Assembly (NCBI RefSeq): GCF_030704535.1
Contig: NC_081808.1
Span: 21,951,501 to 22,015,500, forward strand
Length of the DNA stretch: 64,000 bases
From: Vitis vinifera
Taxonomy: Eukaryota; Streptophyta; Magnoliopsida; Vitales; Vitaceae
Reading direction: 5' to 3'
The notes under the pieces were generated by a model. That model was given only the letters and a program-made list of their open reading frames with translations. It ran no database searches and was not told where the DNA came from. Position 1 is the stretch's first letter, and each line of letters starts with the position of its first letter. The translations under genes and the position numbers were made by a program. Positions 12,151 to 25,200 of the stretch are shown in pieces.

Positions 12151-13514
12151 AATTAAATTGTACATGTGTTTATATGTATTTACATTATAAACAAACATTA
12201 TCTATAAGATTCATTAATGTAAATATCCTACTTGTATTTATATTATAAATATCTCATAATATATATAGATTATACATTAATTAAAATAAAATTATTGTAA
12301 ATAAATCAATGTACATTTTGTATAATAATTAAATATCAAATAAATATAAATTTATAAATAAAATTATCAATATTTTAAAATAAAAAATACTTATACATGT
12401 ATCATAATCTCTTTTATTTCCTTGAATACATCCAAATTAAATAAATATCTTTAAAATGTATTTTTAAATTCATAATATTATTATTAGATGTCACAAATTA
12501 TATAATAGATATATCAAATTTTTTTTAACAAAACTAACTTAAAATATCTATTATTACTTCTTATTATCATTTAAAAAAAAAATCTCAATATTTTTCTTGA
12601 GTCTTGCAAGATATATTTTTTTGCTCCGGCTTAAAGGTATTGAAACGAAGTCAAACATGTACTATGATATCTTTGTAGAACCATCGATATGAGCTTATTC
12701 TATTCGAAAAGATCAAAATCTTAGTTACTTGCATACAAGGATGCTAACTATTTTTTAAACCTCCACAAAACTCGATCTTAAAAAGATATATATTTATCTA
12801 TGACAGTACAATAATATCATGAAGATCAATTAAACAAATAATGATACCAACCTATTCAAATCATTCAAAGATACTTGTAATTTGTAAAACAAGTAATGAA
12901 TATGTATAACTAAGGTCAATAATCTCTTATATTCAATAATTATGTGAATTATCTGTCATCAAATATAATACTACCAAGTTACATGAACATAATGTGAATT
13001 ATCTGTCCCACTAAATTTTATTGGTAAAATTTTTTATAAGACACTCATAATGACTAAATTATTTAAATAATATTGTACTCTTTTCGGTTTTTCACACTAA
13101 GTTTTTATTAACTAGGTTTTAATTAAGCATATTTTTATGAGCATCTAAGGGAATGTTATAAGATAGGAGAATTTATTATATTGTGGTAACTTATGAATGT
13201 TTATTCATATTAACGTAAATGTTTTCATGACTCTTTATATATGGGATTACCTATTAATGAAATAATTTTCATTTTCTATTTTATCATTCTATTTCTTCTT
13301 TTTCTACTTTATTTTCCACAACAAAATTTAAAATAATTTTATTGTGATTTTTTCGTTACAATTAAATAAAAAAAATATTAGACTATTTTTTATTATTTCA
13401 ATTGTTCTTGAGATTGAAATGGTATAAATTAGGTTAAGCCATTTAAAAAAAAAAATTGTAAAAATATTAAAATAACGACACTTCAATCATCATTTTAAAT
13501 AATGATAATTAAAG

Positions 13515-13636
13515 TTCATTTGACACTGATCGTAGAAAACATTTTTAATCTTTCAAACACTTGAAAATTTTTATCTTCTAAGTATTAAAAAAATAAAAAT
13601 AAAAAACGCTTTTAAGAATCACTCTCAAACACACAT
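13515..13636. repeat. Fold-back miniature element, family F copy 1
   Basis: Short element with almost full-length inverted repeats. The left end (TTCATTTGACACTGATCGTA) pairs with the complement of the right end (GTGTTTGAGAGTGATTCTTA), and the arms continue into '...tttttaat...cacttg'. A clearer relative lies at 31413-31529. Confidence 0.45.
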
Positions 13637-14307
13637 ATAGTCTTCTTAAATAAAATCAATCATGTTTGAGTTTTTTTATTGAAAAAATTAAACAATTATA
13701 TAAATAATGAAGAAAATATAGATACAGGTCAAAATATCCATAATTGATTTCAATAAATATATATATAAAAAATGATATTTTTGTAGAAGTTGAAAAAAAA
13801 AAAATCACTTTTGAAATTGCCTTTTATGGGGAAGGATAATCAAAGATACCCTCTCTTCATGCTACAAAATTATGGATTTTTGGATAATTTTCATCCATTG
13901 ATTGGAAGATGCCCAAGCATCGTGACCTCTGCTTCACCTTCTGCTACTCTAAGAGGTTTCACTCAATTTGTTTATCCAAATTTTCATGTTTTCAAGTGTC
14001 AGATAATCAAAATATTCAGTAGTGGCCCCTCAGAAAAGTATGGCCTTAGACAAAACATCTAATGTTAAACAAAATCATATCTGTACACAAATCAATTCCA
14101 GGAAAAAGAAAATAAACATAAGACTCCCAAGAACTGAACTTTTATTAATAAGCAAGATAATGCAGTAGTAGTTCTATTTTCTATATATGCCCACAGTCAA
14201 AACCATATTTACAACTCTTTTAAGGTTCCAAACCAAAGAATAGGAAGCCTGTAGATGCCTCCAATTTTGTTGTATATCCAACAAATTTCTATCAGTAAAT
14301 ATGGTGG

Positions 14308-14332
14308 TATATATATATATATATATATATAT
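14308..14332. repeat. (TA)n microsatellite
   Basis: Uninterrupted TA run just 3' of the first aspartyl protease stop codon, probably in its 3' untranslated region. Confidence 0.9.
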
Positions 14333-14350
14333 CATGACCCTAAACAAAAA

Positions 14351-17300
14351 TTATAGAATGCTGGCTAAAATGGGAAGAAAAACCATCAGGAGTGCTAGAA
14401 TGAAGGAGTTCCAGGTAGGTGAACCATTTGCTAAAGGTGAAGGGGCCTCTGAGATATGTGAACCATTGCCATTCCCAGCAGTGGCTTCTGGTTCTACAGA
14501 AACAGTGGGTGGAACCACAGGAGAGTTGGCTGGGTTGATAGGTAGAGTATTCGATTCTTCTGTGTCATAACCTGGGTAAAAGAGTTTTCGTTACTACTAG
14601 GAAGCTAAACCAGGACCCACCTCAACATGGAAATCATATTCATATACTCACAGTTAGATTTCGTCCAACCCAGAACCATCTTCTCTCGATCAAAAATTAT
14701 GCGGTAACCAGTCATGAAGTTTTCTGCAAAGATGAATGACTCATTCTGTAAGCAACAACTTCTCTATGCACACAAATAAAGTATGTCTTCTTATGATGGA
14801 AAATTAGGACGTATCTTAAAGTCAATAAGGGTTTTTCATACCCAGCAGAGCTACAAAAAACTGTTTTGTACAAATATTATTAATTTGTATATCGATGTCA
14901 AGAATGAGGTTTGCATATCCAACCCAATGTTCCACACAAAAAGAAATAAAGCTATTTCCTTCAATTTATAGCAATCTTTATTCACTCACTTCATTCCAAA
15001 CTTTATAGAATTTTGTTGTTGCCCACAAAATAATACTAATGGGAATTTTTCTAGAACCATTTTTCAAGAGCTTCTCTATGACACCAAAAACAGCCGAAGT
15101 CAAGCCAAAGAAAAGCTAAAGTTTGCACGAAAATTGAAATACAGTAAAGGTTATGAATAGGAATGCTCAAGAACAGACCCCAGCAGTTAATTGCCTTAGC
15201 AACTGTCTGCGAACGAGCACAAGGCTATGGTAAATCCCAAAATGATGCTAAACATTGAAATGGAAATTCATAAATATAAAATGTAAATTTCACCACTTAA
15301 GCAGTGTGATTTTGTAAGTACTCACGTCCTATTATATTGATATCTCCACTTTTGACAACACCCAGACAGTATACATATCCACCCTGGAAATCATGAGCAT
15401 AAATTCAGTATACCAGGAGTGCTGAAGAAGGATATCACATTCACATCACTTAAAGTAATCTCACCTGAATAGAAACTATAACTATTGGATCAGTAACAAA
15501 GAAGTTGTCTCCACCCTTCATTGTTAGATTTACGATTGGATACTCCACAGTAGTTTGCTGTTCGCTGCAATGAAATGACAAGAATCAGGACCTGTGGTTT
15601 AGAAGGAAAATATCTCTAACCAGTATGCAGATGAAATCGACCTTATGTCATAACAATATTCAAAAGGAAGGTCAGAATCAGATGAAGAACGCTTATCTTT
15701 GGCCCTGAGATTGAACTGCAAAAGGAAATATTTATGCTTTAATTTTTGTGGGTGAATTTATGCACTCAAAATGTAATGAAGCTCCATACACTAACATTAA
15801 ATGCACTGTTTCAATTACTTACACTTTCAGAGATAGATGTATAAGCTGGGTCATTTAAATATGTGAACGAGGTACCCGAATCAAAAATGGCATCAAAATT
15901 AAGATCAGCAGAAGTTCCCCCCACACTTATTTGAGTGATGCTGATATTATAAAGTAGTCTGACAACAATTTCCAAGGAAGAACAGTATAAGTAGCAAGTC
16001 ATCTGGTAAAAAATAGTCCAGAAGCAAATCTCAAGAATCCTTCCATTAGCACTATGCAAAATAAGAAATGATCACTCACTGTGATTTACTAGGATTAAAC
16101 GGTGTCTCTTCTTGGCCTGAGCTGCCTTCATCTCCAAAACTGATTCTCCCAGTTCCATCATTTCCAAAGCACATGGAAAAAGAATCTGCCACAAGCCCTT
16201 CCTTTGCTAAAATGCTAGGAACGGATATACTGCCCATACCAAGCCCAAATAGGCCATTTGGGGCTGCACCCTCCAAAAAGGAGCCAGTCTGGACCTTACC
16301 ACAACTGCAACCAAAGAAGCACATAGTGTCACAAGTGTTCTGGGAAAGGAAAACAGATCCAGTTAAATGTATATCAGTCTACTACTAGCATAAAACCAAA
16401 GAAAAACTTTAGGAAGAGAATATGCAAGTGATTCAAGCCCTTTGACAAAAAAAAAAAAAAGGAAAAAAAAAACGAAATAGAACTCGTATCAAATGATGGA
16501 ATATTGGAAGGCTCAAAAAGGTTTCTGACGATATGAGCAAACTCTAATGTTTCCATGTAATTAAAATCTCAGCTTCATCTAAATCCCTCTACGGTTTGTC
16601 ACTTTTAACTCCACAATGATACAAATCTAACCCAGATTTAAATATAGGAAGCCAGAGTAAGTGACAAAACCTGCAGCGAGTTTGCCAAGATTTACATTTT
16701 TTTTTTTCCATTTTTAATCTTGAGGTGAAATGAAATTACCTACCCAAATGTAATCTGTGCATCAGAACCTTTTGACTCATCATCATCAGTAACTAAATGC
16801 AGCATATCCTCTACCAAGAACCCAGTAGATGAAGTACCATTGGAAAGATACGAAATTTGGTAAGGACAAGTGTCATCTGTCGCAGAGCATTGGTTTTTGT
16901 GCTGGCATAAAGTGCTGTTGCAGGGAACATTTATGCTTGTTGATGATGCATTAGGACTGTAAATGTTAAAGTCTATCACCTGCTTGAGAAAAGGCCACAG
17001 AACTTTTTGTAAAGACAGTGATTTGAAACATGCAGTAATCCAATATACTCACAAATTTCTATATAAAGGGAAAATAGGGATTCATAAGTTCACTGAAGCA
17101 TATTTAGTTTCTAAAAGCAATGCCTGATTCCAAAAGAATATAAAGAGCATGACTAGATGGTGCCCGGGTTTCAATAGTAGTATATAGTTCAGAATTGCAT
17201 ACAATAATCAATTATATAACCTCATGCTTCTTGCAACACTGACTCATGAAAGAAACAAAGACAAGATTATACAAATGAGAGAGTGCACAAGTGTATTTAT

Positions 17301-19123
17301 GACAAGTTTCCTCATATATAAGCTTCCAGTAAAGATGCATTTCAGAAATTCTCCAGAATAATTGTCAAGCTTCACCTGTAACTATTGGAAATAATAAACT
17401 TAAACGAAGCTTCAAGGATGACAACAGTAATGTGATGATTGATAAGGCTTTAAAACTAACCATGAACTGACTTATAAGTCATGGAATTCCAGTTGTTAAG
17501 CTCAGAGTCGGCAAATCAAAATGAAAATTCCAAAGCCCTTGCATGGAATTCCAGGTATAAACTCAGAATTGGCAAACCAAAATCAAAGTTTCAAAGCCTT
17601 GATTTTCTATTAATATAATGGGATTTGTACAGACCAAACCTTTCTGAGGTCCAACAACACCAAAACTGCTTGAATCAAATTAAAACGTTTAAAAAAAATG
17701 TAAAATTTTCATTTTTAAAAGAAACAAGTGATGACCAAGACTTTGTTTGGCTTCTGGAAAATTCGAGAGAAAATATGAAGAAAAGGAAATAGAGAGGAAA
17801 AGTAGAAAAAAAAAAAAAGGGAAAGTAACAAATAGATTTAAAATCAATAAATTATTTTTATATGTTGTTTCAAGCTTATTTCACACATTTTAACCTTTCT
17901 ATATAAAGATTCAATAATTTAAAAATATATAAGTTTTAAACTAATTTTCATTTCATTTTCTTTCATATTTTCCTATAGTAAAACCAAGAAAATAATTTTT
18001 CGTAACATTTTTTTTTTCTTTCCTTGATACTTTTATGGGACCAAACATAGTGTAAATATTAGCATTGAAAATTGATGGCAAAAGCAAGAAGAAAAAGGAC
18101 TGCATGAGACTCTAGCAATAACAAAATGCACAATTTCCCACAAGGCAGATCCATGCTCTAGCAAAGATGGTAAAAACAATCACAAAAAATAGCAGAGTGA
18201 GAACCAACGTTAGAACTCAAACAAAATAACATACTTTTCCAGATGTTGTATTCAAGCCTTTTATGCAACTGGTACAATCGCACGGCAACCAGAACAAATC
18301 GCTGCCTGTATCGAGGGCTACTAGAAACCATAAACTTGGTGTCCCCAGAGAAACATTAGCATAGTGCAAACTGAAATTTCAAAGTTTTCAAACAAATGGT
18401 TAGAATAAAAGAAAGCCACAAAAATGAATTCCAAAACCATAATTCATAACACCCTGTGTGGTTGCCAGAAGGAGAAAATTTGAACAGCCACATGTTTCTG
18501 ACATCCTGTTTGGTTCCAAGAAACATGCCCTTGGTTTCCAATGGACAAATTTTAAGGGTATTATTGCCATAAACGTTTAGATGCTTTTCCAGCTAACAAA
18601 ACCAAATTCTATGGGGTCAACCATTTTGTCTTCTTAAACTGAAACCAGTGAAGATATATGGTTCAATTTTCCTATTCTTTTCTTTTCCTCCCGTTTCTTG
18701 GCATCCAAACGGAACCAAACTCCAACAACCACCACCAATTCTCCCATAATACCCAAAAATAAAAAATAAAAAGCAATTAAATTAAAATATTAATTAAAAG
18801 AAAGAAAGGTCTAATGCATACTAGCCCAAAGAACTGAGACGGTAGGTTTCATTTCCATCGGAGAAAGTGAGGGGCGGCTTAACTTCATCACTGGTAGAGA
18901 GTCGACGACCATGAATCACCCAATCGCGGTGAGCCATAGCTTTGTAATACTGAAGACTAAGCTTCTCGGGCAAGTCATCGACGTCCAAAATCCCCTTGAC
19001 CGGATCGGAGAACCTGTGATGCATATCAAATCCGAAGGTACCCAACCCATAACAAATCTGCGAAACCCAGCCCGATATCAGCACCACCACCAACACCCAA
19101 CAAGAGTTAAGATCAAAACCCAT
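14351..19123 (-). CDS. Aspartyl protease family protein, GPI-anchor type, paralogue A (10 exons, 519 aa)
   Basis: Exons, 5' to 3' on the minus strand: 19123-18822, 18370-18235, 16979-16744, 16304-16080, 15958-15823, 15715-15642, 15564-15465, 15383-15326, 14723-14652, 14571-14351. All introns are GT/AG and the frame closes to 1560 nt. The protein starts with a signal peptide (VLVVVLISGWVSQICYG). The two pepsin-family catalytic motifs are DTGSD (Asp121) and DSGTS (Asp326), with plant A1 motifs SLGTPS, FGLGMGSISVPSIL, SMCFG and NFMTGYRIIFDREKMVLGW. A Ser/Pro-rich tail ends in a hydrophobic C-terminus (FILALLMVFLPILASIL), as expected for GPI anchoring at the plasma membrane or wall. It is the tandem partner of the gene at 27572-30990. 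The start is the first in-frame ATG before the signal peptide; the substrate is unknown. Intron 2 (1255 bp) holds a miniature element. Confidence 0.92.
17740..18051 (+). mobile_element. Miniature inverted-repeat element, family M copy 1 (protease A intron 2)
   Basis: The ends ACTTTGTTTGGCTTCTGGAA and, complemented, ACTATGTTTGGTCCCATAAA form terminal inverted repeats. The inside shares 'aatagatttaaaatcaataaattattttt' type sequence with the copy at 54070-54342 in the same order, so these are members of one family. Target duplication not clear. Confidence 0.6.
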
Positions 19124-20417
19124 GGCTCTATCTTCAATGCATGAAATCAATGAGAAAACGCAGAGCAATATTTTTGTACAAATACGCGTGTGTAAAATCT
19201 ATGATAGAGAAAAGAATAATAAATAATGCAATAATAGAGGAGGCGTTAGGTTTTGGAAGAAAATTGAGGAGTTCCCACCTGTTCGAGGTAGAAGGGGAGA
19301 GAGTCAAATAAGAGTAGAGGAGGGAAATGTCGTCGGTCGGCTGGGGTGACGCCGAAACCGTGGCCATCTGGAGGCCAGTGAGTTCGGCGAGGTGGGACCC
19401 GTCCCGGATTTATAATTGAATAGTGTACATATAGACGATCGTTGAGTATGTTTTGAGAAAGATGGAGGTAGTTGTTGACTTGTTGGCTTGTAGGGACAGG
19501 CCCACAGGGACTGGGAGTTGGGAGCGTGGACATGGACGCGGAAACACTTGGTAAAATGCCCAGTAATTGTAATTATACGTTTGTATTAGAATTATAGGCT
19601 GTTTCCTACCACCTGTCACCTACCCAAGTCCAGTATCACTTGTTCGCCTGTACACAACTTTCAACTGCCGGTTCTACGGTTCTACCTTGTTTCTTCCTTT
19701 GAATTTTCAAACCACGACCACACACATCCTTGTTCCTTAGTGTCTTTTCTAGGCAGCTGACTTCAAATTTGCTACTCAACTTGACAAAAAAACACAATGA
19801 TAGTGCTGCAATACCTAATTTGATAACCATTGCAGCTTTTAAAAAAATTGATATGATGTAACATTACTTGATTGATGATATGTAAATTTTAATATGACCT
19901 GATTGTATAAATTAGTCAAACCCAAATATGCCTTTTTTCATATGCACCCCGACCATCTTATTACTTTATAATCTTAGGGTTGTATCTTTGCTGTGGAATG
20001 CACCCACGATACCTTGCCTACTGATCCTCCATTTTTAAATTTTAATTTTAGTATCCAATGAACGGAAGTTTCTCAACACAAACCCATTTCCCTGAATGAA
20101 TTTTGATCACGTAATCCAACGAACACTACCCACTAGTGGGTCTTAATTCATTTTAAATTGGGCATCATACTTTCCAAGCATTCATACATACAAGACTTTT
20201 TCTCTCCACCACGCAATGACTTTGGCCTGTAGGCTGTAGTTTTTACAAAGAATCCGCAGCCGCCTAGTCAGAGGGAATATATGAGGTGTGCCCAAATGAC
20301 ATAAGCCGGGTCATAAGGAGTGAGGAACCTTCCACTTTGAATGATTCATAAATAAATCTGGATCTAATGTTTTCATACACAGCTCTAAACCCAGAAGTCC
20401 ATTTGTCTAGTTCATAC
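19124..20417. other. Promoter and leader of protease A, then intergenic DNA
   Basis: A TATA-like TTATAAAT (minus strand, about 19415-19408) would place transcription start near 19380 and give a leader of about 250 bases. A possible splice donor (CAG/GTGGGA) lies near 19275. From 19640 to 20417 no gene was seen: mixed AT-rich DNA with short open frames lacking protein features. Confidence 0.5.
19134..19367 (-). other. Upstream open reading frame in the protease A leader (77 codons)
   Basis: An ATG at 19367 opens a 77-codon frame beginning MATVSASPQPTDDISLLYSY. It ends 10 bases before the protease A start codon and lies in the predicted leader. If the leader is unspliced, ribosomes would meet this ATG first and protease translation would be reduced. 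If the possible donor near 19275 is used, the frame is cut. Conservation is unknown. Confidence 0.35.
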
Positions 20418-20639
20418 CTAGGACTGCAATGTTTTAAAAACCGGACCGGATCGGCCGGTCGAAACAGTCCAACCGTTGGCCGATCACCATTCCGGTCCGA
20501 TCCGGTCATTTAGACCGGATTGAGGTCGAACCGGGGTAAAACCGTTCTAACTAACGGTTCAAGCGGTGAACCGGACGGTTCCAAAAAAACCGACCAATTC
20601 AAAAGATTTTAATTTTTCTCTAAAAAAAAATTAGAAAAT

Positions 20640-20902
20640 TGTTGTAAATGAAAAGTAATGAATGACCACATTGATGGCCATTATGAAGCCTATAAAAGGC
20701 TTCTTACCCCCCCCCCCCCCCCATGTAAAAGCGTCCCGAGAAAAGAAAGAAAGCTCTTTCTCTCATTCTCTCTCTCTCTCTCTCTTTCTTTCACTTTCTC
20801 AATTCTCTTCTTTGATTCCTTCTTCCATATTATATATCAAAGTAAGATATATTTTATCTCTACTACTTTGATTTGCATTATATTTGTCCTTATTTTACAA
20901 CA
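20640..20902 (+). repeat. Copia A 5' LTR (263 bp)
   Basis: TG...CA ends. A TATA box TATAAAA lies at 20691-20697, followed by a 16-C tract (20707-20722) and a CT-rich stretch; the 3' half ends in TTATTTTACAACA. It lacks a 48-bp palindromic block that is present in the 3' LTR. Confidence 0.95.
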
Positions 20903-20916
20903 CGTTATCAGCACGA
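20903..20916 (+). other. Candidate primer-binding site of Copia A
   Basis: CGTTATCAGCACGA directly follows the 5' LTR, where the tRNA primer site is expected. It does not start with the TGG expected for a tRNA 3' end, so an internal (half-tRNA) primer is possible. The same position in Copia B carries two C-to-T type changes. Confidence 0.35.
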
Positions 20917-21136
20917 ATTGCTCTGAAGGTAATTCTCGTATCTTAAACTTGAAGTTATTTATATAGAATAAAATTTTACATATTTATATTATTGTTGATT
21001 TGTTTTGTTACATATTGTTAAAAGTTATAAACAAATTATTTGATTTTGTTTATAATCAAAGTTATACCAATGCTATCAAGTTATTATAACTGATTTTAAT
21101 AATATTGTTTTGTCATATATATGAAGTTATTTGACA

Positions 21137-22051
21137 ATGTCGAATATCACAAAACTCGAATTTGTGGCACTTGACATTTCGGGAAAGAACTATCTATCTT
21201 GGATCCTTGATGCTGAATTACATCTTGATGCAATGAACCTTGGAGCTACGATCAAACAAGGAAATCAAGCATCCCTGCAGGATCGCGCAAAAGCATTGAT
21301 TTTCCTTCGCCATCACCTCCATGAAGGTTTAAAAAATGAGTATCTTACGGTAAATGACCCTTTTACTCTATGGAGTAATTTGAAGGAAAGATATGACCAC
21401 CAGAAAACTGTGATTCTCCCAAAAGCTCGATATGATTGGATGCACCTAAGGTTGCAAGATTTTAAAACTGTTAGTGAATACAACTCTGCACTTTTCAAAA
21501 TCAGCTCTCAATTAAAGCTGTGTGGAGAAAAAATCACAGAGGAAGACATGTTAGAGAAAACTTTTACTACGTTTCATGCCTCGAATGTGCTCCTGCAGCA
21601 GCAATATCGAGAGCGTAGATTTACAAAATATTCTGAATTAATATCATGTCTTCTTGTTGCTAAACAAAATAATGAGTTTTTGATGAGAAATCATCAGTCT
21701 CGTCCAACTGGATCTGAACCATTTCCTGAAGTGAATGCAATATCGTCCCAAACTCGTGGACGAGGACGAGGACAAGGACGTGGTCGTGTTCGTGGTCATG
21801 GAAGAAATCCTCGATACCATGGTTCTTATAGTAATAATTCTCAGAAAATGAAAGCCTCATTGCACCACCAGAAGTGGAACAATACTGAGACAATACAAGA
21901 AAATGGGAAGCGTTTACAAGATAAACCTCCTAAGAACCATGAGAATAATTGTTATAGATGTGGTATGAAGGGGCATTGGTCGCGTACTTGTCGTACGCCC
22001 AAACATTTGGTCGACCTTTACCAAGCATCAATAAAAGCTAAAGGAAAATAG
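21137..22051 (+). CDS. Copia A gag
   Basis: 304-residue frame starting MSNITKLEFVALDISGKNY, with the UBN2-type gag domain in the N-terminal half, an Arg/Gly-rich stretch (GRGRGQGRGRVRGHGRN) and a CCHC zinc knuckle (C-X2-C-X4-H-X4-C, CYRCGMKGHWSRTC, near residue 272). Its role in the family is to form the particle and bind RNA. The frame ends at TAG 22049-22051, where Copia B has a sense codon, so the natural gag probably extended about 40 residues to the TGA at 22172-22174. The ATG at 21137 is preferred to the one at 21131, because Copia B starts at the corresponding position. Confidence 0.85.
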   Translation: MSNITKLEFVALDISGKNYLSWILDAELHLDAMNLGATIKQGNQASLQDRAKALIFLRHHLHEGLKNEYLTVNDPFTLWSNLKERYDHQKTVILPKARYDWMHLRLQDFKTVSEYNSALFKISSQLKLCGEKITEEDMLEKTFTTFHASNVLLQQQYRERRFTKYSELISCLLVAKQNNEFLMRNHQSRPTGSEPFPEVNAISSQTRGRGRGQGRGRVRGHGRNPRYHGSYSNNSQKMKASLHHQKWNNTETIQENGKRLQDKPPKNHENNCYRCGMKGHWSRTCRTPKHLVDLYQASIKAKGK

Positions 22052-22297
22052 ATAGAGATGAACTTTACCGATGGTGATGGATTGGACCTAACCTACTATG
22101 ACATTGATTTCTTTGGAGGTCCCAATGAAAAAACAGACTATTTGATAAATGATGAAAAAATTAACATTGATTGATGTTACTCTATATATAAAATAATATA
22201 TTATTATGTCTTATATTTACATCTGATTTACTTTGTTATTTACATTATGCCTTGTTTTTTTGTTATATCTAAAATCCATGTGTTATTTGGTCTCAAG

Positions 22298-25200
22298 ATG
22301 AATGAGGATGATGTATGTCTCGCAGACTGTGCGACCACGCACACAATTCTTTGAGATAAAAGATATTTCCTCGAATTGACATTAATAAAAGCTAATGTAA
22401 GTACCATATCTGGTACTACAAACTTAGTTGAAGGCTCTGGAAAAGCAAACATAACATTGCCAAATGGAACTAGATTCCATATAAATGACGCGTTATATTC
22501 TAGCAAATCCAGAAGAAATTTGCTCAGTTTTAAAGATATCCGCAGAAATGGATATCATATTGAAACTATGAATGAAGATAATGTAGAATATCTTTATATT
22601 ACTTCCATTATATCTGGCCAAAAGCTTATAATGGAAAAACTCCCGGCTTTTTCCTCTGGGTTGTATCATACAACTATAAAGCCTATTGAATCATATGTTG
22701 TCGTGAACCAGAAGTTCAACGACCCAAAAGTTTTTGTCCTTTGGCATGATAGGCTAGGTCACCCAGGGTCTTCAATGATGCGTCGAATAATCGAACACTC
22801 ACATGGGCATCCACTAAAGAACCAGAAGATTCTTTTGCCCAATGAATACTCATGTGCTGCCTGCTCACAAGGTAAATTGATAATCAGACCATCTTTTACT
22901 AAAGTCATATCTGAGTCACCAATCTTTTTAGAAATAATACATGGAGACATATGTGGGCCTATCCATCCACCATGTGGACCATTCCGTTATTTTATGATCT
23001 TAATAGATGCTTCTACTAGGTGGTCACATGTTTGTCTCCTTTCTACACGCAACGTAGCCTTTGCTAGACTCCTTGCACAAATAATCAGAGTACGAGCACA
23101 ATTTCCAGATTATCCAATTAAGACAATGCGTCTTGATAATGCTGGCGAATTTACTTCTCAAATTCATTGACTATTGCATGTCAATAGGGATAAATATTGA
23201 GCATCCTGTTACTCATACTCATACCCAGAATGGTTTAGCAGAATCCTTCATCAAACGTCTCCAATTAATAGCTCGACCATTACTAATGAAAACCAAATTA
23301 CCTACTTCCGCCTGGGGACATGCTATTATGCATGCTGCAGCTTTAGTCCGTATTCGACCTACAACTTACCATGAATACTCCCCTTCACAACTTGTGCTTG
23401 GAAAACAACCAAATATCTTTCACTTACGAATCTTTGGTTGTGCAGTATATGTACCAATTGCACCTACACAACGCACTAAAATGGGTTCCCAACGAAGACT
23501 TGGGGTTTATGTAGGTTTTGATTCTCCATCTATCATAAGATATCTTGAACCTTTGACAGACGATGTTTTTACAGCCCGCTTTGCGGATTGTCATTTTAAT
23601 GAGAGTGTTTTCCCATCATTAGGGAGAGAAAAGTCGATTCCTGAAGAACGACGAGAAATTAGTTGGAAGACATCTACTATGACCCATCTTGATCCTTGTA
23701 CAAATCAATGTGAACTAGAAGTTCAAAGGATCATTCATTTGCAAAATCTTGCAAATCAATTACCAGATGCATTCATTGATACAAAGAAAGTGACAAAGTC
23801 ACATATCCCGGCTGCAAATACTCCAGCACGGATTGATGTCCCTGTAGGACAGTTAACAAATGAATCTAAGATACGCCTGAAGCGTGGTAGACTTGTCGGC
23901 TCAAAGGATGTAACTCCCCAGAAGAAAAGAACCCAAGAAAAACTTGGCACTCTAGAAGAGGCACAAATAATGCAAAAAGCCCCTGAAAAGGTACATATTG
24001 AACAAAAAGCCCCCGAAGAGGCACATATTGAACAAGAAACCCCTGAAGATCCACATATTGAACGAAAAGCCCCTGAAGAGGCACAAGTACCTGAAAATTG
24101 TGAGATCTCAGTAAGTTATGTACAAACGGGAGAAAAATGGGATCGAAATAATATTGTTATTAACAATATTTTTGCTTTCCAAGTGGCCTTTGATATCATA
24201 AGAAATGATGAAGATCCCGAACCACGAAATGTGGAAGAATGTCGACATAGAAATGATTGGCCAAAATGGAAAGAAGCTATACAGGCAGAATTAAACTCAT
24301 TAACAAAACGAGAAGTTTTTGGACCTGTAGTCCAAACACCTGAAGATGTATAGCCTGTTGGGTACAAATGGGTATTTTTACGAAAGCGCAATGAGAATAA
24401 TGAGATCATAAGATATAAAGCGCGATTAGTGGCACAAGGTTTCTCGCAGAGACTTGGTATTGACTACGAGGAAACATATTCTCCCGTCATGGACGCAATC
24501 ACATTTCGTTTCTTAATTAGTTTGGCAGTCTCAGAAGGACTGGATATGCGTCTCATGGATGTTATTACAGCATATTTATACGGATCCATGGATAATGATA
24601 TATACATGAAAATCCCCGAAGGATTTAAATTGTCTGATGCAAATAATACAAAGCCTCGTAGCATGTACTCAATCAAGTTACAACGATCCTTGTATGGATT
24701 AAAGCAATCTGAACGCATGTGGTACAATCGCCTTAGTGAATACTTGCTAAAAGAAGGGTATGTGAATAACCCTATATGCCCATGCATCTTCATTAAGAAA
24801 TCAGAAACCGGATTTGCAATTATTGCAGTGTATGTGGATGACTTAAATCTTGTTGGAACTCCTGAAGAGCTCACAAGAACAACAAATTACTTGAAAAAGG
24901 AATTTGAGATGAAAGATCTTGGAAAAACAAAATTTTGTCTCGGCCTGCAGATCGAGCATTTTCCAAATGGAGTTTTAGTACATCAATCAACATACATTAA
25001 GAAAGATTTGAAGCGTTTTTATATGGATAAAGCGCATCCTTTAAGTTCTCCAATGGTTGTCCGATCACTTGATGTGAAAAAAGACTCATTTCGTCCTTGC
25101 GAAAAGGATGAAGAGTTGCTTGGTCCTGAAGTACCATATCTTAGTGCTATTGGTGTACTTATGTATCTTGCCAATTGTACACGTCCAGACATTGCTTTTT

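Larger units (their letters stand above)
11481..14350. other. Gap between ESF1 and the first aspartyl protease (convergent 3' ends)
   Basis: Contains the ESF1 3' untranslated region and then AT-rich DNA from about 12160 to 13780. Two candidate repeats inside it are listed separately. The 3' untranslated region of the aspartyl protease probably covers about 14100-14350 on the minus strand. No gene was seen: the open frames near 11534-12004 and 13790-14062 have no protein-like features. Confidence 0.6.
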
